From RYN-230 sp963717125 (GTDB taxonomy: Bacteria; Actinomycetota; Actinomycetes; Streptosporangiales; Streptosporangiaceae): 64,000 bases of DNA. Location of the stretch: assembly GCA_963717125.1 (NCBI GenBank), contig CAVQVG010000008.1:360726-424725 (forward strand). Direction: 5' to 3'. Made by a program: the position numbers and the translations under genes. How positions within the stretch are numbered: position 1 is the stretch's first letter; every line of letters starts with the position of its first letter. Of the stretch, positions 19,757 through 28,123 are shown piece after piece. The notes below the pieces were generated by a model. That model did not search any database. It worked only from the letters and a program-made list of their open reading frames with translations, and was not told the DNA's origin.

Positions 19757-20258
19757 TCAGCCGCCGGAGCGGCGCTCCGGGCTGCGGCCGCGGCGCGGCT
19801 GCGGGCCGGCGAGCTGGGCGGCCAGTTCCGGCTTGCCCACCTTGAGTGGGGCCGGGGCGGTCAGCACCGGGAGGCAGCTGAGCCGGAGCACCCGTTCCCG
19901 CACGCCGCGGCTCAGCATCCGGCGCATCCCATGACGGCGGCACGAGCCGAGCACGATGACATCCGCGGGCCAGCGGCCCGCCTCGGCCACCAGATGGTCG
20001 GCCACCCCGAAGCAGGTTGAACACGGCGGCCAGGCCGGAGGCCTGGATACCAGCCCGGTGCAGTTCGGTGACGGCGTCCGCGACCAGCGCGGTCGCCTCG
20101 TCGGCGGTCTCCACGGTCAGCCCACGGCCGCCCAGCTGGAACTCGTTGACGTGCACCACCCGGACGGCCGCGGCCGGGCCGGCCAGCGCCATAGCGAAAC
20201 TGAGCGCGACCTGCCCAGAATCGGAGCGGTCCAGGCCGAGCAGGATCCGGTTGAGCAT
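19757..20258 (-). CDS. Universal stress protein (frame broken once)
   Basis: A single UspA domain. The N-terminal half is in one frame (MLNRILLGLDRSDSGQVAL, VRVVHVNEFQLGG, DAVTELHRAGIQASG) and the C-terminal half in another (VADHLVAEAGRWPADVIVLG, then the ATP-site tail HGMRRMLSRGVRERVLRL, LPVLTAP). The shift is near 20010-20015, in a CGGGG tract. Repaired, the protein has about 167 aa. Such proteins bind ATP and help survival under stress or hypoxia. A GTAAC-N6-GTTAC dyad lies 46 nt upstream. The indel is probably an assembly error. Confidence 0.82.
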
Positions 20259-20303
20259 GGCACGGGCCTCGTGGCTAGTCGGTGGCCTGCATCCAGGCCT
20301 TGG

Positions 20304-20319
20304 GTAACGGCCAAGTTAC
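20304..20319. promoter_or_regulatory. GTAAC-N6-GTTAC dyad upstream of the stress protein
   Basis: A perfect five-base inverted repeat with a six-base spacer in the 93-bp gap between the stress-protein start and the HAD gene. It may be an operator. Its arms differ from the dyad of the 26-36 kb block. Confidence 0.4.
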
Positions 20320-20351
20320 TTGCCTAGCACGAGGATCAGCAGGGCACAAGG

Positions 20352-21113
20352 TCACCTGTCACCAGACGGCAAGGTCTCCGGCGGCCCACCCGCGACGGCG
20401 GCCAGCACACGGGCGGTGTCGGCCAGGTCGGGCAGCACCGTGTCGGCTCCGGCGGCGGACAGCTCGGCCACGCCGAAACCCCCGGTGGCCACGCCGATCG
20501 ACCGGGCGCCGGTCAGCCGGGCCGCTTCGATGTCGAGCGGGGTGTCGCCGATCAGCACGGTGGCCCGGCCCGCGAAGTCGCCGCGGTAAGCCGCGGCCGC
20601 CCGGGCCCGGGCCAGCGGGACCAGGTCGGCCCGGATCTCGTGCGCGTCACCGTACGCGCCGACGCGCAGGTCCAGATACCGGTCTAGGTCCAGCGCGGCC
20701 AGCTTGACCATGGCCGTGGCCCGCATGTTCCCGGTCAGCACCGACTGCACCAGCGGTCCGGCCCGCCCGTCCCGGTCCGGCCCGCCCCGGCCGTCGGCCA
20801 GCGCGGCCAGCGCGGTGAGCGCCTCAGTGGCCCCGGGCAGCGCCCGGCCACTCTCCCGGACCAGCCCGCCGAGCTGCGGCGCGAGGCCCGCCACGAGCTG
20901 CTGGAACGCGGGCAGCTGGGCCTGCGGGTCAGGCACCCCGGAGCGGGTGAGCACCTCCAGCGCGATGGCCCGGTCGGTCCGCCCAGCCAGCGCCGGGGTG
21001 CGCGGGAAGTCGCGGCCGAACATCTCCGTGAACGCGCGCCGGATCAGCTGGATGCCCGCGCCTCCCGCGTCGAGCAGGGTGTGGTCGACGTCCCACAGCA
21101 CCAGCAGGCTCAC
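20352..21113 (-). CDS. HAD-superfamily hydrolase (phosphatase-like)
   Basis: The protein is 253 aa from a GTG at 21113, chosen because the fold begins here (LLVLWDVDHTLLDAGGAG). Motif I is DVDHTLLD with the nucleophilic first Asp; motif II is SVLTGNM; motif III includes the Arg/Lys region RADLVPLARARAAA; motif IV is VLIGDTPLDIEAA. The cap region LIRRAFTEMFGRDFPRTP fits phosphoglycolate-phosphatase-like members. The substrate is unknown. No RBS precedes the GTG, so it may be leaderless; residues upstream of 21113 come from a palindromic repeat and are not coding. It is divergent from dnaG. Confidence 0.87.
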   Translation of the reverse strand: MSLLVLWDVDHTLLDAGGAGIQLIRRAFTEMFGRDFPRTPALAGRTDRAIALEVLTRSGVPDPQAQLPAFQQLVAGLAPQLGGLVRESGRALPGATEALTALAALADGRGGPDRDGRAGPLVQSVLTGNMRATAMVKLAALDLDRYLDLRVGAYGDAHEIRADLVPLARARAAAAYRGDFAGRATVLIGDTPLDIEAARLTGARSIGVATGGFGVAELSAAGADTVLPDLADTARVLAAVAGGPPETLPSGDR

Positions 21114-21127
21114 GACGCGAACGTACC

Positions 21128-21200
21128 AGCCCGGCGGGACAACCCCCCGGACCCCCCGATCGCCGCTCCGCGCCCCGCGGCGGCAAGCCGCCGCGGTTTG
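21128..21200. repeat. GC-palindromic repeat element, copy beside dnaG
   Basis: Contains ACCCCCCGGACCCCCCGATC, then GCCGCTCCGCGCC and a GCGGCGG-AA-CCGCCG hairpin. The same string occurs twice inside dnaG (22613-22733). It lies between the HAD and dnaG genes. Confidence 0.75.
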
Positions 21201-21291
21201 CCCGCCGCCAGCCCCCGTGTCCGGCCGCAAAACGACCTAAGCGGCGATTAGACTCGCGGCGGTAGCAGCGGCGGCGGAGCGGGGGTGCCAG

Positions 21292-23249
21292 GTGGCGGGC
21301 CGGATCCGCGACGAGGACATCGCGCTCGTTCGGGAGAGATCAGCCGTCGATGAGGTCGTCGGCGAGTACCTCCAGTTGCGCAGCGCGGGCGGCGGCTCGC
21401 TCAAGGGGCTGTGCCCGTTCCACGACGAGAAGACTCCCTCGTTCAACGTCACCCCGGCCCGCGGCCTGTGGTATTGCTTCTCCTGCGCCGAGGGCGGCGA
21501 CGTCATCAAGTTCGTGCAGAAGATCGACAACCTGTCGTTCGTCGAGGCAGTGGAACGGCTGGCCGGCCGGGCCGGCCTGGAGCTCCGCTATGAGCAGGGC
21601 GGCCAGGTGCCCGGGCGGGAGCACAGCCAGCGCCGCAGGCTGATCGAGGCGCACAGGGCCGCGGCGGAATTTTTTGCCGAACGCTTGCACGAGGCCGGTG
21701 CCGCCGCCCCGGCTCGCGCGTTCCTGGCCGAGCGGGGTTTCGAGCTGGCCGACGCCGAGCGGTTCGGTGTCGGGTACGCCCCGGCCGAGTGGGAGGCGCT
21801 GACCAGGCACCTGCGCGGCCGTGGCTTCACCGAGCAGGAACTCCTCGCGGGCGGGCTGGCCACGCAGGGCCGCCGCGGCGCGATGGACCGGTTCCGGGGC
21901 CGGCTGATCTGGCCGATCCGGGACCTGACCGGGGACGTGATCGCGTTCGGCGCGCGCAAGCTCAACCCGGACGAGGACGGCCCCAAGTACCTGAACACGC
22001 CGGAGACCCCGCTGTTCAAGAAGAGTTCCGTGCTGTACGGCGCGGACCTGGCCAAGCGGGACATCGCGCAGCGCCGGCAGGCGGTCATCGTGGAGGGCTA
22101 CACCGACGTGATGGCCTGCCACCTGGCCGGGGTGACCACCGCGGTCGCCACGTCCGGCACCTCGTTCGGCGAGGACCACGTCAAGATCCTCCGCCGGCTG
22201 CTGATGGACGCGGACTGGCAGGTGGCCGAGGTCATCTTCACCTTCGACGGCGACGCGGCCGGGCAGAAGGCGGTGCTGCGCGCGTTCCACCTGGAGGAGC
22301 GGTTCGCCACGCAGACGTTCGTGGCCGTGCAGCCGGACGGGCTCGACCCGTGCGACCTGCGGCTGAAGCAGGGCGACGCGGCGGTCCGCGATCTCATCGC
22401 GCGCCGTCAGCCGGTGTACGAGTTCGCCGTCCGCAGCGAGTTGGCCCGGCACAACCTGGAGACCAACGAGGGCAGGCTGGCCGCCCTGGACGCGGCCGCG
22501 CCGATCATCGCCCGGATCAAGGACCGCGGCCTGCGCGACCGGTACGCGATCAGCCTGGACCGCTGGCTCGGCCTGCTGAACGAGGACTTCGTACTGGCCC
22601 GGGTGCGCAGTGTTAGCCCGGGGGGGCGACCCCCCGGCGCCCCCCGATCGCCCGGTGCTAGCCCGGGGGGGCGACCCCCCGGACCCCCCGACCGCCGCTC
22701 CGCGCCGGGCGGCGGCTCCGCCGCCGCGGCTAGCGCGGCCCAGGCTGAGGTAGCCGCCGCGCCGTACAACGCTAGCGACCCGGTGGTCAACCTGGAACGC
22801 CAGGTGCTCAAGCTGGCCGTGCAGCGCCCGGCGCTGTGCGGGCCGGCCTTCGACGCGCTGGACGCGGGCGATTTCAGCGTCCCGGTGCACGGCTCGGTCC
22901 GCGGGCTGATCGAGGGTTGCGGGGGAGTGGCCGCCGCCGGGACATCCCGGGAGTGGGCCTGCGGCTGATCGACGCCGCGCCCAACGATCGGGCCAGGGAA
23001 TTCGTCACCCGGCTGGCGGTGGAGGCGATCGAGGCCCCGCGATCCGACGGGGAAGCGGACGCCCGGTACGCCGAGGAAGTGCTGGCCCGGGTGGAGGAGC
23101 TCGCGGTGAGCCGGCGGATCGCCGAGCTCAAGTCGCGGCTGCAGCGGCTGAACCCGGCCGACAGCCAGTACAACCGGGCGTTCGGCGACCTGGTGGCGCT
23201 CGAGCAGCGCCGGAAGGGCCTGCTGGAGCGGTCGGGCGGGGCGCTCTGA
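21292..23249 (+). CDS. dnaG: DNA primase (frame broken once near the 3' end)
   Basis: Synthesises RNA primers at the replication fork. From GTG at 21292: zinc-binding domain with CPFHDEKTPSFNV and CFSCAEGGDVIKFV; the RNA polymerase-like core with FRGRLIWPIRDLTGDVIAFG; TOPRIM motifs VIVEGYTDVMA and VIFTFDGDAAGQKA; then the helical tail. A Gly/Pro-rich insert of about 45 residues, built from two copies of a palindromic repeat, separates the core from the helicase-binding domain. A one-base loss near 22957 breaks the frame after TSREW; the tail resumes as LRLIDAAPNDRAREFVTRLA and ends at 23249. The gene is essential, so this is almost certainly an assembly error. Repaired length is about 652 aa. 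Confidence 0.93.
22613..22656. repeat. GC-palindromic repeat element inside dnaG, copy 1
   Basis: A shortened copy: TAGCCCGGGGGGGCGACCCC followed by a CCGG-GCCCCCC segment and GATCGCC. In the dnaG frame it encodes a SPGGRPPGAPRSPG-type linker. Confidence 0.75.
22657..22733. repeat. GC-palindromic repeat element inside dnaG, copy 2
   Basis: A fuller copy, bounded by GCTAGC at both ends and containing the GGACCCCCCG and GCCGCTCCGCGCC blocks also found at 21128-21200. It encodes the SPGGRPPGPPDRRSAPGGG part of the dnaG linker. Confidence 0.78.
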
Positions 23250-23359
23250 GCCGTGGCCGGAGTGCGCACGATGTACTGGACGGCACCCAGGATGACCATG
23301 TGACCGGTGAGTCAGCCGGCGCGATCGGTTCGGCAGGCGCCGCCGTTACTTACCAGAAG

Positions 23360-23387
23360 GTGACAAAATTAACCCCACCGTTACCTA
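23360..23387 (+). promoter_or_regulatory. Candidate promoter of the principal sigma factor gene
   Basis: GTGACA at 23360-23365 and TACCTA at 23382-23387 with a 16-base spacer, 25 nt before the GTG start of rpoD. The surrounding 40 bp are unusually AT-rich for this window. Confidence 0.4.
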
Positions 23388-23412
23388 GGCTTCGTGGCGC
23401 ACACTGGTCTGC

Positions 23413-24570
23413 GTGACCCTTACGTTACTTCCCAGTGGCGGTCTGTCAGCGGAACAGGTGGCGGAACTGGTCGCACGGGCCAGGGAGCGCGGCACCGTCA
23501 CCGCTGCTGACATCACGGCCGCAGTTGATGCCGCCGAGCTCCCGGCCGACGCCTTCGAGAACGTGGTGCGCCTGCTCACCGACGAGGGTGTCGAGATCAC
23601 CGACCCGCCGCCCGACGAGGTGCCGGATGTGCCCCGCGGTGCGGCCGATGCCGGCCAGCGGGCCGGCACCGGGGACCTGGTCCGTATCTACCTGCGTGAG
23701 ATCGGCCGGGTGCCGCTGCTCACCGCCTCGGACGAAGTCGAGCTGGCCAAATCGATCGAGGCCGGGCTGTTCGCCGAGGAGAAACTCCAAGGCGGCTTCC
23801 CGCTGCTCGACGCGCACCGGGCCGAGCTGGGCGAGCTGGCGTCGGACGGGCTGCGCGCCAAGCAGCGGCTGATCGAGGCCAACCTCCGCCTGGTCGTCTC
23901 GATCGCGAAGCGGTACATCGGCCGTGGCCTGGTCTTCCTCGATCTGATCCAGGAAGGCAACCTGGGCCTGATCCGCGCGGTCGAGAAGTTCGACTACACG
24001 AAGGGCTACAAGTTCTCCACGTACGCCACCTGGTGGATCCGGCAGGCCATCACCCGGGCCATCGCCGACCAGGCGCGCACCATCCGGATCCCGGTGCACA
24101 TGGTGGAGACCATCAACAAGATGGCCCGGGTGCAGCGCCAGCTGCACCAGGACCTTGGCCGCGAGGCCACCCCGGACGAGATCGCCGGGGAGATGGGCCT
24201 GAGCCCGGAACGCGTCGCCGAGATCCAGCGGATCGCCCAGGAGCCGGTCTCGCTGCAGTCGCCGATCGGCGAGGAAGACTCCGACCTGGGCGACTTCATC
24301 GAGGACGCGGACGCTGTGGTGCCGATCGAGGCGGCCGCGTTCATCATGCTGCAGGATCAGCTCGAGCAGATCCTGGACACCCTCAACCCGCGCGAGCAGA
24401 AGATCATCCAGCTCCGGTTCGGCCTGATCGACGGCCACCCGCGCACGCTGGAGGAAGTCGGCCGGGAGTTCGGCGTGACCCGCGAGCGGATTCGCCAGAT
24501 CGAGTCCAAGACGCTGGCCAAACTGCGCCACCCCAGCCGGGCCCAGATGCTCCGCGAGTACCTCGGCTAA
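23413..24570 (+). CDS. rpoD: Principal RNA polymerase sigma factor (RpoD/HrdB type)
   Basis: The protein is 385 aa from a GTG at 23413. The N-terminal 60 residues (EQVAELVARARERGTVTAAD, LTDEGVEITD) are region 1.1-like. Region 1.2 is GDLVRIYLREIGRVPLL; region 2 is complete (RLIEANLRLVVSIAKRYIGR, GLVFLDLIQEGNLGLIRAVE, FDYTKGYKFSTYATWWIRQA); region 3 has IRIPVHMVETINKM; region 4 has LTPRE-like LNPREQKIIQLRFGL and VTRERIRQIESKTLAKLRHP. This is group 1 quality throughout. It recognises housekeeping promoters. dnaG immediately upstream matches the macromolecular-synthesis arrangement known in bacteria. A strong GC hairpin follows. Confidence 0.95.
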   Translation: MTLTLLPSGGLSAEQVAELVARARERGTVTAADITAAVDAAELPADAFENVVRLLTDEGVEITDPPPDEVPDVPRGAADAGQRAGTGDLVRIYLREIGRVPLLTASDEVELAKSIEAGLFAEEKLQGGFPLLDAHRAELGELASDGLRAKQRLIEANLRLVVSIAKRYIGRGLVFLDLIQEGNLGLIRAVEKFDYTKGYKFSTYATWWIRQAITRAIADQARTIRIPVHMVETINKMARVQRQLHQDLGREATPDEIAGEMGLSPERVAEIQRIAQEPVSLQSPIGEEDSDLGDFIEDADAVVPIEAAAFIMLQDQLEQILDTLNPREQKIIQLRFGLIDGHPRTLEEVGREFGVTRERIRQIESKTLAKLRHPSRAQMLREYLG

Positions 24571-24588
24571 GCACTGACTGACTGACCA

Positions 24589-24630
24589 CGCCGGGTCCCG
24601 GCCCTGCCCTCACGGGGTCGGGACCCGGCG
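24589..24630. terminator. GC-rich hairpin after rpoD
   Basis: CGCCGGGTCCCG pairs perfectly with CGGGACCCGGCG across an 18-nt loop. It lies 18 nt after the rpoD stop and 5 nt from the convergent gene's stop, so it may act in both directions. There is no T run. Confidence 0.75.
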
Positions 24631-24635
24631 CTGTG

Positions 24636-25463
24636 TCAGGCCTGGGTGTCGGGACCCGATGGCGGGGCGGCCGGCGGCGGGCCCGGCTCGGCGGGCGGCC
24701 ACGGGGCCGTCCCGGTGCCGGCCTGTGCGGTGCCCGGCCCGGCCGGCGGCACGTCCGACCCGGCGGGCGGCGGCCACGCGGCCTGGCCCGGCTGAGCGGC
24801 GGCGGCGCCGTGCGCGGCGATGAGCCGGTAGTAGACCAGCGTCACCACCAGGGCCAGGAACGGCGCGACCAGCGTCCCGGACACGATGTTGCTGATGAAG
24901 TTCCGGGCCACGATGGGCAGCGCCAGCAGGATGACGCCGAGCACGATGTTGAACACGATGAGGATCAGGAACACCAGCACGTAGGTGCCGAAGACGTGCC
25001 AGGCGTAGCCGCGCACGGTCCGCCAGCTCTTGCGGAAGGCGCCGAATACACCCTCGCCGCCGACCACGATGCTGGGCACGATCAGCGACCAGAACGTCAG
25101 CAGGATCAACCCGGGCACGATGATCAGCGCGAAACCGATCGCGATGCCGATACCGGCCAGGATGGACGCGGCGATCACCGCGGGCAGGTACGGCACCACG
25201 GCCGACACGGTCTCGCCCAGGTTCAGGTCCGCCCGGCCGTCCCGCACGTCCTGGACCGCCTTGACCAGGGCCGCCTGGACCAGGAAGGCGGCGATCACGC
25301 TGATGAGCCAGCCGATGAACGTGCCGACGGATCCGGCCAGTGAGAGCAGCGCCACGATCGCCGCGGCCACCAGGTAGATGACGAAGGCAATCAGCAGGAA
25401 GTGCCCGGCGAACCGCTTGTAGTACGACCAGGCCTCGCCCAGTACCCCGGATAGTGGACTCAT
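24636..25463 (-). CDS. Polytopic membrane protein, DUF6159-like
   Basis: The protein is 275 aa with about six membrane segments: FLLIAFVIYLVAAAIVALL, FIGWLISVIAAFLV, AVIAASILAGIGIAIGFAL, IIVPGLILLTFWSLIVPS, LVFLILIVFNIVLGVILLAL and LVAPFLALVVTLVYYRLI. The motif VPSIVVGGEGVFGAFRKSWR followed by another membrane pair is typical of actinobacterial DUF6159/glycerophosphodiesterase-membrane-domain-like proteins. The last 65 residues are Pro/Gly/Ala-rich and cytoplasmic. The function is unknown. It converges on rpoD. Confidence 0.75.
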   Translation of the reverse strand: MSPLSGVLGEAWSYYKRFAGHFLLIAFVIYLVAAAIVALLSLAGSVGTFIGWLISVIAAFLVQAALVKAVQDVRDGRADLNLGETVSAVVPYLPAVIAASILAGIGIAIGFALIIVPGLILLTFWSLIVPSIVVGGEGVFGAFRKSWRTVRGYAWHVFGTYVLVFLILIVFNIVLGVILLALPIVARNFISNIVSGTLVAPFLALVVTLVYYRLIAAHGAAAAQPGQAAWPPPAGSDVPPAGPGTAQAGTGTAPWPPAEPGPPPAAPPSGPDTQA

Positions 25464-25526
25464 GCGCTGGTTATACCGTTACCTTTAGTGATCAAAACAG
25501 CACCAGCCGGCCGGTCCGGCGGGATA

Positions 25527-25877
25527 TCAGCGGCCCGGCTGGCCGCCTGACCCTGGGGCGCCGGGCGTGGCGGTATACCTGCCGCCCGGCTGGGAGTGGC
25601 CGTTGGCGTCCCGGGGCCGCATCCCGGGGATTCGGTCGCCGAGCGTGGCCTTGGCCTTCTCGGTGAGCTGCGGCACCCGCTGCGCCGCCTGATCCTTGGC
25701 CGCCCGGGCCAGGTTGGCCGCCTGTGCCTGGGCCGCCCCGGCCGCCTGCTGCATCGCCGGGCTGTCCTTTGCCTTGCTGGCCAGCTTCTTGAGCTGCTCG
25801 TAGCGCTCCCGGCCCGCCCGCGCGCCGATCACGAAACCCACGGCGAGCCCAGCGAGGAACGTAAACCGGTACCGCAT
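25527..25877 (-). CDS. Small YtxH-like membrane-anchored protein
   Basis: The protein is 116 aa from an ATG at 25877 with GAGAGAGGG just upstream. The N-terminus is a single membrane segment with glycines (FLAGLAVGFVIGARAG) followed at once by RERYEQLKKLASKAK, the usual YtxH-like arrangement. An Ala/Gln-rich amphipathic helix follows, then a disordered tail. YtxH-like proteins are stress-associated in Bacillus; the role in actinomycetes is not established. It stands alone, before the tRNA gene. Confidence 0.75.
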   Translation of the reverse strand: MRYRFTFLAGLAVGFVIGARAGRERYEQLKKLASKAKDSPAMQQAAGAAQAQAANLARAAKDQAAQRVPQLTEKAKATLGDRIPGMRPRDANGHSQPGGRYTATPGAPGSGGQPGR

Positions 25878-26105
25878 CTGGCACCCTCTCTCGGCGGAGT
25901 TCACTGCGCATAGCTGCGCAGGGCTTGACCTTCCCCGGTAGCCATGCCGTACTCCAGGTTACGCGCGGGCAAATAACCGGCCACGCGGCCTGCGCCGGAG
26001 CCAGCCGCGGTGATCACCCGCACGGCCACCGTCCCTGGTGCGCTACCCTTGTGCCCGCGGCGAGAGACAGCGGGCGTCCGGCCCGGCCTGGCGATCGTCC
26101 GCCGG

Positions 26106-26178
26106 TCCCGCGTAGCTCAATCGGCAGAGCGTCCGGCTGTTAACCGGTAGGTTATAGGTTCGAGTCCTATCGCGGGAG
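26106..26178 (+). tRNA. tRNA-Asn (anticodon GTT)
   Basis: A 73-nt cloverleaf. The acceptor stem TCCCGCG pairs with CGCGGGA; the D arm is GTAGCTCAATCGGCAGAGC; the anticodon loop CTGTTAA has GTT at 26139-26141; the T loop is GGTTCGAGTCC. The CCA end is not fully encoded (GCA follows). A T-tailed hairpin lies 30 nt downstream. Confidence 0.97.
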
Positions 26179-26208
26179 CATTGTGTGATGTCGCAAGACA
26201 TCGGCATG

Positions 26209-26240
26209 ACCCCGAACCTACGTTAGGGTTCGGGGTTTTT
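26209..26240. terminator. Intrinsic terminator after tRNA-Asn
   Basis: ACCCCGAACC pairs with GGTTCGGGGT and is followed by TTTTT on the plus strand; this is the only classical T-tailed terminator I see in the window. The convergent TetR gene ends inside it. Confidence 0.9.
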
Positions 26241-27006
26241 CCGTCTGCGGGGCGTTCCGGGCGGGGGGCCGGGTGGGCGGCCGGTGGGTGTCACTCCGGA
26301 TCGGTGCGCCCCTTCCGCCAGCCTGTCGTGCCGAGGGGAATGCGGCATACAGGATGGTGCTGAGCCGGTCCGCCATTTCGTTCCCAGGCAGCCTGACCCC
26401 GACGCTGATCAGGTAGTTGACGCGTTCGAGCATCATCAGGCAGGCCAGCGCGGTGAGCTCGTCCTGCTGCCCCGGGCCGTCCGGGACCTCCCGGCGGGCC
26501 GCGGTCATCCCGGTGGTGATGGCCTCGGCCAGCCGGAACAGCGTCTGCAGACCACTGTGCCAGACCTCTTCACCGACGATCTCCGCCTGGCTGAGAATCC
26601 TGATCACCCCGGCGTGCGCCAGGTAAATGTCGCAGAACCGCTGAACCCAGCCGCGCAGCGCCGCCCTTCCCGCCTCGTTGCGAGTCACCACCGGGAACTC
26701 GTCGGTGATGACTTTCATATCGTCCAGCGCGTCCCGCAGCAACGCCTTGAACAGGTCTTCCTTGTTGGAGAAGTACAGATAAAAGGTGCCGTGCGAGGTC
26801 TGCGCGCGGCGGACCACGTCATCGACGCTCGCCGCGTGCAGTCCTCGCGCACCGAATTCGGCGAGCCCGGCTTCCAGCAGCCTGCGCACGGTCTCGCGAC
26901 CCTGGGCGCGCAGCACGCGCTGCTGGGCGGGAATGCCACCACCCAGGGATGACCGCTGCCGGGGCCCGGCCGGGACCTGCCGAGCCGACGTCTTTCCTGC
27001 TAGCAC
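26218..27006 (-). CDS. TetR-family transcriptional regulator
   Basis: The protein is 262 aa from a GTG at 27006 with GAGGAGGTG upstream. The N-terminal HTH reads TVRRLLEAGLAEFGARGLHA, then ASVDDVVRRAQTSHGTFYLY and FSNKEDLFKALL, complete. The ligand domain (FCDIYLAHAGVIRILSQAEI, LACLMMLERVNYLISVGVRL) is helical, with no recognised specificity. The last 30 residues are Arg/Pro-rich and disordered. Its promoter carries a C(G/A)GTA-N5-TACTG dyad (27103-27117), shared with five other genes in this block, so it is either a member or the controller of that set. It is divergent from the unknown gene at 27187. Confidence 0.9.
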   Translation of the reverse strand: MLAGKTSARQVPAGPRQRSSLGGGIPAQQRVLRAQGRETVRRLLEAGLAEFGARGLHAASVDDVVRRAQTSHGTFYLYFSNKEDLFKALLRDALDDMKVITDEFPVVTRNEAGRAALRGWVQRFCDIYLAHAGVIRILSQAEIVGEEVWHSGLQTLFRLAEAITTGMTAARREVPDGPGQQDELTALACLMMLERVNYLISVGVRLPGNEMADRLSTILYAAFPSARQAGGRGAPIRSDTHRPPTRPPARNAPQTEKPRTLT

Positions 27007-27102
27007 GAGCGCACCTCCTCGCCGACGGCCCAGGAAGGCCGGGCGGCGGCTGCCGGACCGAACTGACCATTACAGTCGGCCACAGCGCAGGCGGTCATTC
27101 CT

Positions 27103-27117
27103 CAGTAGTCCCTACCG
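27103..27117 (-). promoter_or_regulatory. Regulon dyad, site A (TetR promoter)
   Basis: On the minus strand CGGTAGGGACTACTGAGGAA, followed after 28 nt by TGTAAT (27074-27069). It is the best example of the conserved arrangement. Confidence 0.7.
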
Positions 27118-27124
27118 GAATCCG

Positions 27125-27139
27125 CGGAGGAGACTACTG
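27125..27139 (+). promoter_or_regulatory. Regulon dyad, site G (weak, before 27187 gene)
   Basis: CGGAGGAGACTACTGGGC: the right arm TACTG is intact and the left arm is degenerate. TGTCGT follows after 27 nt. It is next to site A in the divergent region. Confidence 0.35.
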
Positions 27140-27186
27140 GGCAATTCGCTAATTCAGGAGAAATGCTGTCGTAGCCCGACGCTACC

Positions 27187-27996
27187 GTGCAGACCATGAT
27201 TCGGTGCGACGAGGCTGAGCTGATCGAATATCTCGCAGGTCACGGCGACCGGGCGCGGCTGGCGCTGCGAGAGGTGCCTGATGCGGCCGCGGCGCTGGAC
27301 GCCCTGCAACGCGCAGCCGGGGCAATCTGCGAGATTCCCCATCCCGTTGAGCCCAGCGCTCCGCTGCCGAACTGGTGCGATGCGTTCCTCGTGGACGGCG
27401 AGCCGGTGCTGCACCTGGATGTCCAGGACTGCGGCGAAGCCTACGCCGAGCGGATCATCGCAGCGGTCACGGCGAGCCTGAGCACGGCCGGCTTCGATGG
27501 CCGCCTCGAGCCATTCCCGTGGCCAAGCCCGCCGTTTGAGTACGTCGCAGGGGCCGACATCTTTTACGGCTTGGCGGACGTCCTGTGGGAGCTCGACGAG
27601 CGCGGCCTGCCACCCGGCTTTCCTGATGGTTTCCCGGTACCGGCGGGATGCCCACTGGTGATCGCGCAGCGAGGCAGGGCCGATAGCTGGGCGCACGCGG
27701 CGTGGCGGCGGCGAGCCGGCCAGCCCCCGTTTGAGGACTATCTGGACGATCTTCGGGTCTTCGGCTGCGTGCTGGAACGGGTGCCAGGACAGCGAAGCCG
27801 GGACAAGGGAGGGATGTACGGCTACCGGTTCACCCACCCCCTCGGTCACGGATCGGCCTGGCTACACCATCAGTGGCTGGAGGAAGTGCGCGGTGCCTGG
27901 CCATGGCGCCGCAAGCCGTCGGCCTGGTACCTGAACGTGGTGTGGCGGCGGGCCGGGACCGGCAGCGGCCGCCCGCTGCCCGAACCGGCCCTGTAG
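27187..27996 (+). CDS. Hypothetical protein
   Basis: The protein is 269 aa from a GTG at 27187 (an ATG at 27196 is equally possible). I do not recognise the family. It is soluble and acidic in the first half (IRCDEAELIEYLAGHGDRAR), with LHLDVQDCGEAYAERIIAAV and VAGADIFYGLADVLWELDER in the middle, and a Trp/Arg-rich C-terminus (FTHPLGHGSAWLHHQWLEEV, AWPWRRKPSAWYLNVVWRR). The codon pattern is coding throughout. It is divergent from the TetR gene and has a weak copy of the block's dyad upstream, which suggests shared control. No function is offered. Confidence 0.65.
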   Translation: MQTMIRCDEAELIEYLAGHGDRARLALREVPDAAAALDALQRAAGAICEIPHPVEPSAPLPNWCDAFLVDGEPVLHLDVQDCGEAYAERIIAAVTASLSTAGFDGRLEPFPWPSPPFEYVAGADIFYGLADVLWELDERGLPPGFPDGFPVPAGCPLVIAQRGRADSWAHAAWRRRAGQPPFEDYLDDLRVFGCVLERVPGQRSRDKGGMYGYRFTHPLGHGSAWLHHQWLEEVRGAWPWRRKPSAWYLNVVWRRAGTGSGRPLPEPAL

Positions 27997-28072
27997 CGCC
28001 AGCGCAGGTGACCGGCCCTTGAGGACCGGGCTGGCGCTGACCCGGCCTCCCGGTAGCTTCGCCCTCGGAAAT

Positions 28073-28087
28073 CGGTAGCGATTACTG
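28073..28087 (+). promoter_or_regulatory. Regulon dyad, site B (FUSC gene promoter)
   Basis: CGGTAGCGATTACTGAGGAC, preceded by GAAAT as in sites E and F. GGCTGGACTGTAGG follows, with TGT 29 nt after the dyad. The proximity to the GTG at 28124 suggests a leaderless or very short leader transcript. Confidence 0.7.
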
Positions 28088-28123
28088 AGGACTTACCGCT
28101 TGCACCGCGGCTGGACTGTAGGT

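Noticed and set aside
18804..20258. A fused universal stress protein-oxidoreductase gene
   Set aside because: The frame is joined only by the frameshift in the stress protein; the C-terminal half of that domain continues in another frame.
26106..26240. tRNA-Asn as the attachment site of a genomic island covering 26-37 kb
   Set aside because: No integrase and no repeat of the tRNA 3' end was found in the window, so the idea is not supported here.
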